Shown here: one piece after another, positions 45,301 to 55,666 of the stretch
How positions within the stretch are numbered: position 1 is the stretch's first letter
Layout of the letters: each line of letters starts with the position of its first letter
From: Neckera pumila
Taxonomy: Eukaryota; Streptophyta; Bryopsida; Hypnales; Neckeraceae
DNA length: 64,000 nt
NCBI GenBank assembly: GCA_963969595.1
Contig: OZ018416.1
Location: forward strand, 374,501-438,500
Direction: 5' to 3'
Notes under the pieces: generated by a model
The model's input: only the letters and a program-made list of their open reading frames with translations
What the model was told of the DNA's origin: nothing
Databases searched by the model: none
Made by a program: the position numbers and the translations under genes

Positions 45301-47765
45301 GCGTTGTCGAGATGTCTGCTGTCTATTTCTCCAGAGATTTGGACGAAGTAGACACATTGTACAGGAGGTCGAATATGCCTTGGTTCTCAATTGCCTCGGC
45401 GATCACCATTTTCCGTAACCACATGTCCGATAATATGATCATGGTCAATGTGAATGGCGGTCCGGACTTCACTTCTCTTGGACTGGTAAGCCACGTTCTA
45501 TTTTCTTCCGCATTTCTCTCCGCAATTCAGTCAATGTCCATCGCACTAAAATTTGCTTCATCAATGGTGTCAGGCGAAAGAAATCAAGGTCATCGAAGTC
45601 GTTTATGACTCCGAGGCACAGTCGAAGGCAATATTGGTCGCCCGACAGATATGGGAGCATATTCATACCAAAGGCTATGTTCCTCAGGAGGAAAACAAAG
45701 AAGAGGAAGATGAGGAAGGTGGAGGAGACGGAGACGAGGAAGATGAAGAGGGACCGGGAGACGGCGACAAAGCTGATGAGGACGATGCAGCAGACGAGCA
45801 GCCCCCCAAAACCGAGGCGGAACGGGAGGGCAACGATTCGGAGAAGGATGTTACTTCCTCTCGCACAGAGAGTGATCACGAGGAAGAGGAAGTTCAGACT
45901 CGTACTCCACGAAATACCGCAAGTACCCCTCGTGCCTCGAAAGACTTGGAGCATGTGAGCAGTGACGTGGGGACTGGTCCAAGCAGAAAGGTCAGTCATT
46001 GTACCTATTCATCGGGAGATCTCCCGCTGACTGTTCCGCATTGCGCATAATCATCTGCTGAGAACATCTTATGTGTTTTACTGGCAGGATGAGTCCGCAC
46101 AAAGAGTGGCGCGACGGTCGGCGAAGAAGATAGGCACAATCAAGCCGAGGGTGGGCTCAAGCTCTGCGGTGGTTCTGGTCCAATCAGCTCCGCGCAATGA
46201 GTTGAGATCAAAGCGGAGGCTGGATATCGTCCTATCGCGTAATCCGACGCTAGACCCTGAGCAGGATGCAGTTAAGGCGGGACCCAATATGTCCTCTCCT
46301 ACACCTTCCGAACCATAGGTTTCTGAGACGGGGACTCCTGAAGCGACCAAGGCGGCGTCCATTCTTGTTAGCTGTTTAGTAGAGGGTGGAGGTGCTCCTG
46401 CCAAGGACGTAGTCAAAGACATAGTGCCCCCCATCGTAGAGTCCTCACGTGACATACCTTCGAGGCCGGAGCGGGGCCTTGGAGCAACGCGAGATCTCCC
46501 GATCCTAGATGAACATGCTCCTACTTCTGGCCCGCAGGAGTCCAAGGGGAAGGAGCCCATTACTATTGCATCGGGAGATCTCCCGTTGCCTGAGGCACCT
46601 GATGTTGCACCGCGCGTAGATATGCCGAACAGTATTATGGAGGATACAATGGCGGACCTCACGGAAATGAGTCCTAATGCAGCTAATCCGAAGGTGAATC
46701 CATTAGTTGCTGTCCCACACCCCGGATATTCGTATGCTAACATGATTTCTATGCGGAATAGATTTGAGAAACTATTGTGTTTGTCGGATTTTCATGCTAG
46801 ACAAACGCGCCATTTGGCGAGTAGCAGGCGGTCCATGGTACCGACCGCGTGGGAAGCGCACTCATTTCTTTATCGCGACATTGTTCAGATAGCCTCTGAC
46901 CGTGGAACGCTGGAATCAGACGATGGGGCCGATGGACAGAGGGATTGTTTGACTGCGACAGTCGTGGAATCAGAAGGGACGTGGTTCGCAGAAGACATTT
47001 TGACAGGTACTTTATTTTAGACCGTGCATAGTTCTGTGCATTTGATTGATCCTGATTTATCTTCTTCATGCACTTGTTTCTAAAGGGGATTTGTCCTCAT
47101 TGACTGCAGTTTGCGGTGGACCTTCGACATCGCAGCCAAGCACATTGGAAAAGGTAGCTCAGCGGAAGTATTCTGTGGTCCTTGACTTAAATGGAGTGCT
47201 TCTTCACAGGTCATACGGCCATAATAGACTTCATGTTGAGCGTTGCCCGGGGGTCACGACGTTTTTGAATTGGCTGCGTAGTAGAGCGGATGTTGCATTC
47301 TGGAGTAGTGTTAATGCGAAGAACATGGACCATTTGTTGGACATTGTCCTGGCAGGTTGTTCCTTTAGCCGTCGAGATGTCATTTGTCTATGTCAAGGGG
47401 CATGCACGAGGTCCACATTCAGAGCCCCATTTGCACCAAATAAGCCGTTTTTCCTGAAGGATCTGACGACGTTTGCGAACATGGCTAGTTTGTCCACAGT
47501 GGATAATATTCTTCTAATTGACAACAGTCCTGAAAAGAACGTCTTAAACGATGCACATAACGCTGTTTTTCCTCAGTCCTATTGCGGTGAACTGCTCGAG
47601 AACTACCTCCTCATGCAGTTGATGCCTTGGCTTGACGGCCTCCTTCTTTCAAATGAGACGGTACCGGTGTATATGAAGGCGAATCCCCTTCCTGGCGGCC
47701 AAGTTGCAGTGGATTCCGAATCCACTTTGGGCTGGGGAATCATTACTGGAATTCAGCGTCATTGA
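42351..47765 (+). CDS. Gene B: ParB/sulfiredoxin-like, methylase-like and FCP1-like HAD protein (five exons, one in-frame TAG)
   Basis: The exons are 42351-43712, 44145-45485, 45574-45990, 46088-47006 and 47110-47765. All introns are GT-AG and all joins are in phase, about 1,564 codons. Exon 1 has a Lys-rich NLS-like stretch (GKGKKKKKAAPL) and SHYYIIGGQHTVAAHKDL, resembling the GxxR/DGQHR loop of ParB/sulfiredoxin-fold proteins. The exon 2-3 junction (FRNHMSDNMIMVNVNGG, then IKVIEVVYDSEAQSKAILVA) resembles the SAM-binding end of beta-class DNA methylases with the catalytic motifs degraded; this is inference. Exon 3 is very acidic. Exon 5 is an FCP1/NIF-type HAD domain (VVLDLNGVLLHR, CPGVTTFLNWLRS, FWSSVNAKN, ILLIDNSPEKN). 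TAG at 46316-46318 lies in an otherwise open exon. If it is a real stop, exon 5 belongs to another transcript. Confidence 0.6.
43713..44144 (+). repeat. Intron 1 of gene B holding three palindromes
   Basis: The 432-nt intron (GTAAGT...GATGCAG) contains CGGGAGATCTCCCG at 43778 and 43879 and TGGGAAATATCCCGA near 44055. Its first half holds two similar blocks of about 100 bp, each ending in a palindrome, so it grew by duplication. Confidence 0.8.
45991..46087 (+). repeat. Intron 3 of gene B holding one palindrome
   Basis: The 97-nt intron (GTCAGT...TGGCAG) contains TCATCGGGAGATCTCCCGCTGA at 46010-46031. Introns 2 (88 nt) and 4 (103 nt) contain none. Confidence 0.8.
46572..46585 (+). repeat. Palindrome inside gene B coding exon 4
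   Basis: CGGGAGATCTCCCG lies in the coding frame and contributes the residues SGDLP. A decayed copy at about 46489-46500 (GCGAGATCTCCCGATCC) contributes RDLPI. Both are in the low-complexity linker downstream of the TAG. They are the only copies I see in exons. Confidence 0.75.
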
Positions 47766-48768
47766 TTACTGTTGGCATGGGACTTCATCGGGAGATTTCC
47801 CGTTGCTGTAGACGACAGTTTATTGAATGATATTTTACAGTTGTCGAAGGATGAATTGTAGTTTTAATTGTAAATGCTGTTGTAAATTATTGTAAATTCT
47901 GGATCATTTACATTTTCCTGAACTTGTAGTTGTCGACTAGTGATAACGAGACATTATGAAACTGGATCATGAGGGAAGTGATACTTCATTACAGTTCATT
48001 GCATATGCAACTAGAGTCTATGGTTCCTTCGTGGATTCTGATTTATACCCAGTTTAATCAGAAAGTTAGCATGTTTGCTTTTCAAGTACTGTTTATGTGC
48101 GGAGTTCTTGCTGTCCCGCTGTTCTTTAGCATGGACTCGCTATCATGTACATGTAGGTTCTTGTTGTTCTTGTACTTGTTGATTTCCGTCTTCCTTACCT
48201 TATCGCATAGAATATCATAGGCAGACTTTCATGTCATTGTCCATGTCATCGATGTATAGCTTCTAGACATGATTATAAGAATGTATTTATACAGGATTGG
48301 AAGGTCTCCCACTGCGCAAGGGTTCTTCGTCTAATTCATCGTCTATTTGAACCTGATCAGACTTAGCATTTACAAGGTCTGCATTAAGTGAGTGTCTTTT
48401 TTACGGTGACCGGGAGATCTTATGTTGTTCAGCGTTTCTTAGTGAAGTGGCTGTCCTGTCGTAATTCAACGAGTGATAATATATCATCGGGATATAATAT
48501 ATCATCGGGATATCAACGAGAGATAATATATCATCGGGATATAATATATCAACAAGAGATAATATATCATCGGGATATCTCTCGTGGTTTATTGGCTTCC
48601 AATGAAATTACTGTCTGTTCTAAATTGATCGGGGTATCTCCCGTTTACTGGAAGTTCTAAATACAGTGAGTGTCCTTCGGAATATCATCGGGAAATCTCC
48701 CGTTCTTTTGGGGTTTAGTCCTCCTCTGTCTGATGAGTTGACCTCCTTGTTGTGTTCTGTTTATGCAG
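47766..48768. other. Region between the HAD exons with palindromes and a short repeat cluster
   Basis: Palindromes lie at 47789, 48630 and 48689. At 48475-48590 the palindrome half-site alternates with ATAATATATCATCGGGATAT-type units, about six times. No gene recognised; the 83-codon frame at 47969 is hydrophobic but unsupported. Confidence 0.5.
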
Positions 48769-49251
48769 AAGGGGGCTATGGTTGTTTTGACAGGTGCTTT
48801 ATGCGTTCAGGGCGATGTTTTGGATCTTCATGAAATAATCAACGTTCCTTCTGGTTTCCATGACTTCCTTAGTCAGTTGCGTGAATGGGCTCACTGTGGG
48901 TTGTATTCCTCCATGCATTTGTCTACTTTGGAGGTGCTTATGCGACGTCTTTTCCCGCGGAAGATTCGGAAGGGGTTTCAGTATCTTGCCGGGTCAAACA
49001 ACCCTGACAAGAATAATCCTTATCCACACCGTGCGGCATTCGTGAACATGATCTTAAGTAGCTCTAGACTGCGCAGCATTTTTTTAAATCAAAGTATTGT
49101 AGTTCTTCAGATAGATATTCTTCAATGGCCACATTCTCATTTGATAGGTCCCTCCATACGCGTGAGGGATGATATTGATCTCCTGAAGTTAGAAGATGCA
49201 TGGTATGTACAGAAGGAGCTACTTATAGTTGGGAATTCTGGAACACATTAG
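48769..49251 (+). CDS. Diverged FCP1-like HAD exon, catalytically degenerate
   Basis: An exon-like frame follows a TTTATGCAG acceptor. It aligns along its first 60 residues with gene B exon 5: KGAMVVLTGALCV against KYSVVLDLNGVLL, VPSGFHDFLSQLREWAHCGL against CPGVTTFLNWLRSRADVAF, and YSSMHLSTLEVL against WSSVNAKNMDHL. The nucleophile Asp of DxNG is replaced by Thr, so phosphatase activity is not expected. It looks like a tandem duplicate of the last exon, perhaps an alternative C-terminus for gene B or a pseudo-enzyme. No start codon or upstream exon of its own is evident. Confidence 0.45.
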   Translation, partial: KGAMVVLTGALCVQGDVLDLHEIINVPSGFHDFLSQLREWAHCGLYSSMHLSTLEVLMRRLFPRKIRKGFQYLAGSNNPDKNNPYPHRAAFVNMILSSSRLRSIFLNQSIVVLQIDILQWPHSHLIGPSIRVRDDIDLLKLEDAWYVQKELLIVGNSGTH

Positions 49252-50952
49252 TCAAGTTCAGTAGTTTAGATAGTATAGGGATTGCCTTTCTTTCTTTTCG
49301 TGGGCAAATTCTTCACTGTGTCATTCTTTATTGGTGTTAATAAAATGTGGTGAACCTTCTTCACCTTTTCTTTACTTTCAAGTTTCATTCCACCGAGCCA
49401 GCAGTCCTCTTGTACCGTAAGTTTATATGCGGGGATTGCATCGGGAGATCTACGGATCCTTATTCTGCAGGAAGATACTAATGGGTCAGTGCCTACTTAC
49501 TAGTCTTTGTAATACTCTAAGTTGAACAATGTTTGGTTTCTTTGGTTTCTTGCAACACTTAAGATCCCAAAGTCTGGGATCCGCACTATAGCGGCACCTC
49601 TCCCGATGAATCTTCGCTATATTCAGTACATTTATGTATAATAAATGTACTATGCGTGAAATATCTTAGTTTTTATGTTTCTTTGCCGTCTTCTTGGGTG
49701 AGAACATGGTCTACTTCAATCTAATGTTCCCACTTTCATAGCCATTGCGGTCTCAAAAACCAATACAACGGGAGCTCTCCCAATGAAATCTCCCAGGACA
49801 TAGTCTAAAATTACTCCTAAAGTCCAAAAGTAGTTAAATATGGCATAATATCTTAGGAGCACTGGTCCTTCTTTTCACAGATTGGACATTGTAGAATCCA
49901 TTCATTCACAATTTCCCCTATTTTTTTTCTTTGCAGACCCTAAGCCCTTATATTTCTTTCTCAATTATAATTAGGAAGGTGCTATATTACCTTTTTCCAT
50001 TTTTCCTTGAACGCAACATGATGGCTTCTCACTTGAAGGCGGTTCTCTCAATTTCTAGTCGTTTTAACGAGTGGAGAATCCATTTGAGGAATAATGTCGC
50101 ATTTTGTACCTTCATTTTGCCTGTCTATGATTACGGAGTACCAAGTGTCCACCGAATTGCCTTATTTTGGAGATATCTTATAATCCAAATGGTAATTCCA
50201 ATATTCCCTACTCCCAAACAGAATGGGATCATGAATAATTTGTTTTTGGTGTTTTCAAAATGAAAGTTTGAATTAAATGTTTTGGAATATTTTTGCTGGC
50301 CATAAATTTTTATTGCGTTGGGTAATCAATCTTTGAACCCTTTGGAATGTTTTAGCTATTGCCTTGTCCACAAGTGAAAGCGCAAAGAGCAGGAGGTCAA
50401 TTTCATATTCATTAATTTATTTTTTTTGGCAAGCCTCAGGGTAATTCAAGTATATTGAATTGTATTAGTAGAGTAGTAGTCCATCCTTCACGGAGTGGTC
50501 ACTTAGAGAAATGCCGCAAACAACGTGCGGCATAATATATTACGAAATATACAGAAGTTTGACCCCGAACCCATTATTTTTCCTAGTGCAAGCAATTTCA
50601 AATTGTTCCTTTACATCACATTTGTTGTGCGACCTGTTCACAATTCCTTTTTTATTTCCTTACTAAATTCTTGTTTGCTCAAGATAGGATAAGGTTTCGG
50701 TAGAGTTTTAGGTGGAATTTTTTTTTTTAATTTAGCTTGAAGAAAAAGGGAAGGAAAATCGTATTAAAATGTTTTTTAATGGAAGTCCTGAATAGCACAG
50801 ACCCTAACAACGTTTTTAAGTATTTATTTTTTTTTATTCGTGTGTTTTTCATGTTTTTTTCTATAAAAGACAACATAAGGTCAAGCCAATTATGTGTTTG
50901 CTAGTTTCATGTATTTTTTCACTTGCCTTTTTTTTGGCTCAAGGTAGCTAGT
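49252..50952. other. Right edge of the palindrome cassette and AT-rich sequence
   Basis: The last palindrome-like strings are at 49442 (CGGGAGATCTACGG), about 49600 (CCTCTCCCGATG) and 49769 (CGGGAGCTCTCCCA). Beyond 49800 the sequence is AT-rich and non-coding. No clear cassette end is visible. Confidence 0.4.
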
Positions 50953-51529
50953 TTAACCCCTAAAGGACCATGAGTGCAATTTGTGAACAATGAATGAACG
51001 GAAAAACATCCTGAACTCACCGAAATGCATTTTTTGAAGCATCAATTGTGTTTGAAGGTTCTTATATTAGGTCTTTAACATTTGTACGTTTTACATTATG
51101 AAGATTTTGCTTAGCATAAATTCTATAAATCCAAAGGTATCGAGAGGTCTAGCCTGAAAAAGTAACTTCCTCAATTTAGAAAATGACCCTTCAAAAATGA
51201 CTTGAATAAGAAAATCAAATACAGATCTTCAATAATCACTATACTTAGAACTCAATATTTTAAACTTATAGGCAAAATAAAGTTTCGGAAATCATAAATA
51301 TTCAATCTATAATTGATTTTAGAAGGAATTTTCAGTTTATGGCTTCAAATGCCCATTGCAAAATATTTCTATATATATCTGTTGATCTAACCGTGTAGAT
51401 GTAATCTATAACTAGCATTTTACAACTATTGTTTGAGAGTCATCATTACAATATTTTTGTAGGTTGCATTTTATAATAGATCTTCCCAATTATGGAAATC
51501 TGGACACCCCTTCGATCCTTTAGGGTTAA
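50953..51529. mobile_element. TTAA-bounded AT-rich MITE-like element (577 bp)
   Basis: It starts TTAACCCCTAAAGGACC and ends GATCCTTTAGGGTTAA, about 15-bp imperfect inverted ends. Non-coding. The best-defined member of the family. Confidence 0.6.
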
Positions 51530-53572
51530 GGGTTTTTTTCCTTCGGATTTCCTTAGGCTGAAGGTAGTTTACAATTTTTTTCATTTTCATTTTTTGTGGC
51601 TCAATGTAGTTCAAGGTTCTTTTCCCTTCCCATTATTTTGGACTTAAGGTAGTTTACAAAGTTTTCCCTTCCCATTTCCTTTTGCTCAAGGTAGTTTAAG
51701 GTTTTTTGTCCCACTGGTTCAGGGAGCCAGAAGGTAGTTTGTGATTTTTTTTCATTCCCATTTTTTGGATGGATTCAAATAGTTTTTTATTTTTGGGCTT
51801 CCAAATTTATTCCGTGCCATTTGTTCCTATCTGTAATCTTTGTATGTGCCTGTTTCACTGAACTTTTTTTCTTTATAGTGAAGTTAGGGTATTAAAAATT
51901 TACTTCCTTGCAAATTCAAAGTAATGATATGTGGACCTAAAATTCCAAAATTAGGTAATAATAGGGACCATTTAATTGGCCAGGGATATCTAGCTGAATA
52001 CCCCTTTAAAAAAAAAACCTGTCCGCACGTGATATCTGAAGGTCCACATAGAGTGATCCCCTTGTGCCTTCCTTTTAGTCATTTACTTGCAGCCAAATCA
52101 TCGAGTCACCAGCTTCCCTCGCTATGTTATTGCTTTAGAGGAAACATCCACATATATAATTTTTCTTTTTTTATCTCCCGTGTAAATTGTCATAATTAAT
52201 TTTTTCCGAGTTTTTCTTCCTAGCTACATGAAGCTCTTGAATGGCGTTCTCATAATTAATGTTCAACAACTTTAATGTGAAAGCATTTTTGAATGTACTA
52301 AAGCATTCCATACCTTCCGCTAAATCCTTTATGCGCTTATCCATAATTAGTGACTATTGAATCTTCTATGAATTGCCATGTTTTCAACATGAACTTCCAA
52401 TATGTAATGTCCAGGACAGATTTTGGGGTTGTCAATAATTTTAGAGAATGCAGTTTTATATGTGAGGGTTAGACTTTTTTATCCAACAGAAGCCTGCATA
52501 GGTTGGTAGGGCACTTTTAATAGGCCTGACCCTTGAACTACTCCGTGAATGTACCATGTACGGCAAAGCATTTTGTGGCTACTACGTACTTTCATTTGTC
52601 GACAAATTAAGCCAAGAACCTATAATTCCTAACATTAATGAATAAAAAGCATTCATCTGCATTTCCGATATATATAATTAAGGAAGTCTCCAAGGAAGTA
52701 TATTAAGGTGTATAGTGACTAATTGAATTGGTTGAGGAATGAATAAAAATGGCATGTGCTTCAACTAACCCATTTGTAGAGAATACAAATGGATTACAAT
52801 TGCGTGAAGATTCAAGATAAATAAATTTTCGCTAACAAGGATTTCTTGGAAATTGTTGTTCACTATATCAATAATATTAAATAAAGCACAGAAGGAGTGA
52901 TAAAATTCTGAATTCAACATTGCATGTTCATCCCGAGTCCTACTGCCAGAAGTCTCTCCCCATGTTGCCATTGAACGCAATCCACGTCAATTACCTTATT
53001 CTTTATCCCTTTTTTTTCCCGCGTCACCATCAGTGCCTTATTAATAGTGTGTATCAAATTTCAGACAATGTGGATGTTGTCACTTTGAAATCTACATTTT
53101 TTTAGCCGTGTTCTGCTTTCAATACTTGGACCCTAGAACCCTAAATCCATGAATATTCAACATTTTCCTCAAACCATTTCTTCCAAGGTTGAATACTATG
53201 AACCCTATATCCTTCAGATGCTAACATATAACACACTTAATGAGCATTACATGTACCCCACTTTGATTTATTCAGTCCATGCTTAATTAATTAACATGTG
53301 GACTAAATGAATTTATGGTAATTGTCTTAAGCTATATAGTAATTATAATAATTTAAACATACAAGAAATTGTTGAAATGACCTGCATTTGAACTTCGCGC
53401 TAATGGAATTGTGTATGAGTCCATCGTTGGTCATTTGGCCCGTCATGTAGTACTTCACCTCCCACTTCAACAATTTTTTTGCCATTCACCTAAGACAGCT
53501 GCCCATACTCAGTTTTTTCCTTCCGGTCAGCGTTTTACCTCTGCCTCCTGTAACTTCCCTGCATTTATCTGC
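51530..53572. other. AT-rich sequence inside the CACTA element, no gene seen
   Basis: A loosely repeated string (CTTAAGGTAGTTTACAA / CTCAAGGTAGTTTAAGG) occurs four to five times at 51550-51740. No coding or RNA gene recognised. The return to CACTA-type sequence is at about 53573. Confidence 0.4.
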
Positions 53573-53838
53573 AGTGAAAACTGACGCAGTGGCTGACGTG
53601 GACTTCTAACGTTCTAAATGATGTCTGAAATGGACGTCACATGTTTTACGAGACGTCGTTGCAAACATGACCGTCTGCGCTGACACCCTTGCGTTTAGAA
53701 CCTGAACAGCATACGTTTTCCAGGACATTGGACAGAATTTGCAGTTACAAACCCTGAAACCGATAGACGCAATGACGTCCGTGTTGACATCCGATGTTTT
53801 ATGGCCAACAGCACCAAAAACACCGGTTTCTTATAGTG
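53573..53838. promoter_or_regulatory. CACTA right subterminal region and terminal inverted repeat
   Basis: GACGT/ACGTC motifs (near 53597, 53633, 53652, 53774) resume and lead into the right TIR ending GTTTCTTATAGTG at 53838, followed by the TCA duplication. Confidence 0.75.
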
Positions 53839-53841
53839 TCA

Positions 53842-55654
53842 AGTGCCAATTTTGACAAGAAAAGGCAACATTGAGTTTGGGGATTGGGGCTGGGTCCCAT
53901 CAGCCAAATCGCATTGTAGTTTGAGCATCAATGGAGTAGATCACTCCATCGAGAAAATGGGAGTGGGTTCACTCCAAGGAGTCGCTGGAGCTTTAGAACC
54001 ACGACTTGGAGAGAAAGGAGAAACGTCAGGGTTAAAGCAGCCATGCTGGCTCTAGGGAGCCGCCGGGAGTCCTGAGTCACAGGCTGATCAGAAAGCGTCG
54101 CCATTGGGACAGGTCAAGTCGCCTCAAGGAATACAATTAGCAACCACCTCATCAAGATTAACGGCACCCCGGCATGCCTTCGTCTCAACTACGGCTTTTC
54201 GGTTGTTTGCAAGAGAGGCCGAAATTTATGCTTTAGATATTTCAGAATGTATTAATTTGGGTGGAGGTCCAGAGCCTTCAGACACCTCAATTCCATTTGA
54301 ATACAATGACTTGCAAGGAGCTTTTAGTGAGGAAGCTGCAAATGAATTACCAAGCCATGGCACATCAGACATGAAAATCGAATTTAAGGAGGGCCAAAAG
54401 CCACGTAACATTGGCTTGAGACCAATGTCTCCCATGGAGTTGGAAGAGCTTTGGAAATATTTAGAAGAAAATTTGGGGAAGGGATGGATCCGGAGGTCAA
54501 AATCCCCAGTTTTGGCACCAATAGTATTTGCTCGGAAAAAGGATGGTTCAATTAGGGTTTGCGTGGACTACCATAACCTTAATAAAGTCACGATAAAAAA
54601 CCGTTACCCTCTACCGTTGATCCCGGAGCTCACTGATCGTTTGGTGGGTGCAAAGATATTCACTAAGTTGGACATACGACAAGCTTATCACCGAGTTCGC
54701 ATGGCATTGGGCTATGAGTTTAAAACGGTGTTCAAGACACAATACGGTCTTTTTGAATACATGGTAATGCCTTTCAGATTAACAAATGCGCCTGCTCAAT
54801 TTCAATCACATATGCAAACTATCTTCGGTGATCTCTTAGATATTTCAGTAGTGATATATTTAGACGATATTCTTATTTTCTCAAAAAATTTGGAAGAACA
54901 TTGTCAAGTGGTTCGGGAAGTGCTAAAACGGTTACAAGAAAATGGACTTTATGCCAAGGAATCAAAATGTGAATTTCATCGTCAGTCTATTGAATTCTTG
55001 GGCATGACAGTCTCAGCAAACGGACTTGACATGTGCCGTGACAAAGTTCAAACTATTCAAGAATGGCCGATTCCAACCTCGGTAAAAGAAGTCCAAGCTT
55101 TCCTTGGATTTGCTAATTTCTACCGCAGGTTTATAAGTGACTATTCGAAGGTGGCTATGCCTCTCATAGCATTGACACGCAAGAATCAACATTTTTTATG
55201 GACCCCCCAGGTGGATCGTGCAGTCAAAGATCTTCAAGCCAAATTTATTCAAGCACCAATACTAGTTCACCCCAACTTCGACCTACCATTTATCGTTGAG
55301 ACCGATGCCTCTGACATGGCAACTGCTGTGATTCTTTCACAGTATGGGGAGGATGGCTATTTGCATCCATGTGCATATCAGAGCTCAAAGATGTCCCCTA
55401 CAGAACAAAACTACGACATTTACGATAAAGAACTTCTCAGTGTGGTTTTAGCATTTCAAGACCGGCGTGTCTATTTGGAGGGATCTCCGCATCACGTTCA
55501 AGTAATTTCCGACCATAAGAATTTGGAATATTTCCTCACTACTAAGCAATTAAATAGACGGCAAGCTCAATGGTCAGAATTTTTGTCTGCATTTAACTTT
55601 GAAATCCAACACCGGCCGGGCTCATTAAATGGAAGAGCCGATGCCCTTTCTTGA
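53842..55654 (+). CDS. pol: Gypsy pol: reverse transcriptase and RNase H
   Basis: The second half of pol resumes right after the CACTA target duplication. The long open frame (54104-55654) has the RT fingers (VLAPIVFARKKDGSIRVCVD), LDIRQAYHRVR, the catalytic YLDDILIFS (~54858) and the RNase H region (FIVETDASDMATAVIL, DKELLSVV, SDHKNLEYF). It would copy the RNA genome to DNA. One conserved RT residue is altered (PFRLTNAPAQFQ, where PFGLTNAP is usual). It has no proper start because it is part of a polyprotein. The frame ends in TGA after GRADALS, so even this part is cut from integrase. Confidence 0.92.
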
Positions 55655-55666
55655 AGAAGCGATCTC

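Larger units (their letters stand above)
31341..49800. mobile_element. Palindrome-rich two-gene cassette nested in the CACTA element
   Basis: All copies of a palindrome with core CGGGAGATCTCCCG that I could find lie in this interval. They include ones at 31826, 31880, 33979, 34031, 34145, 41908, 41933, 41958, 42122, 42239, 42315, 43778, 43879, 44055, 46013, 46572, 47789, 48630, 48689, 49442 and 49769, plus a ten-unit array at 35764-36003. The interval encodes gene A (-, DUF7869-like), gene B (+, ParB-like/HAD) and an extra HAD-like exon. None of this belongs to known CACTA elements, and the CACTA-type ACGTC motifs are missing here. I infer a separate, probably mobile, unit of unknown class. 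Exact ends are not determined. Confidence 0.6.
19945..53841. mobile_element. EnSpm/CACTA DNA transposon, 33.9 kb, inserted in the gypsy pol gene
   Basis: The element spans 19948-53838. It starts CACTATAAGAAAC and ends GTTTCTTATAGTG, a perfect 13-bp terminal inverted repeat with weaker similarity further in (TTTTTTGTGATG versus TTTTTGGTGCTG). It is flanked by the 3-bp duplication TCA (19945-19947, 53839-53841), as CACTA elements require. It carries a TNP2-like transposase (+), a second gene (-) and ACGTC-rich subterminal regions. At 33.9 kb it is far longer than usual because a large cassette (about 31.3-49.8 kb) and AT-rich repeats lie inside it. Its transposase frames contain several stops. 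Confidence 0.93.

Noticed and set aside
31826..49782. Palindromes as rho-independent terminators or bacterial REP elements
   Set aside because: The host is a eukaryote, copies lie in introns and upstream regions, and no T-run follows them.
30886..50580. Similar strings TGACTCTGAACCCAT (30886) and TGACCCCGAACCCAT (50563) as long terminal direct repeats of the cassette
   Set aside because: The similarity does not extend beyond about 15 bp and could be chance.
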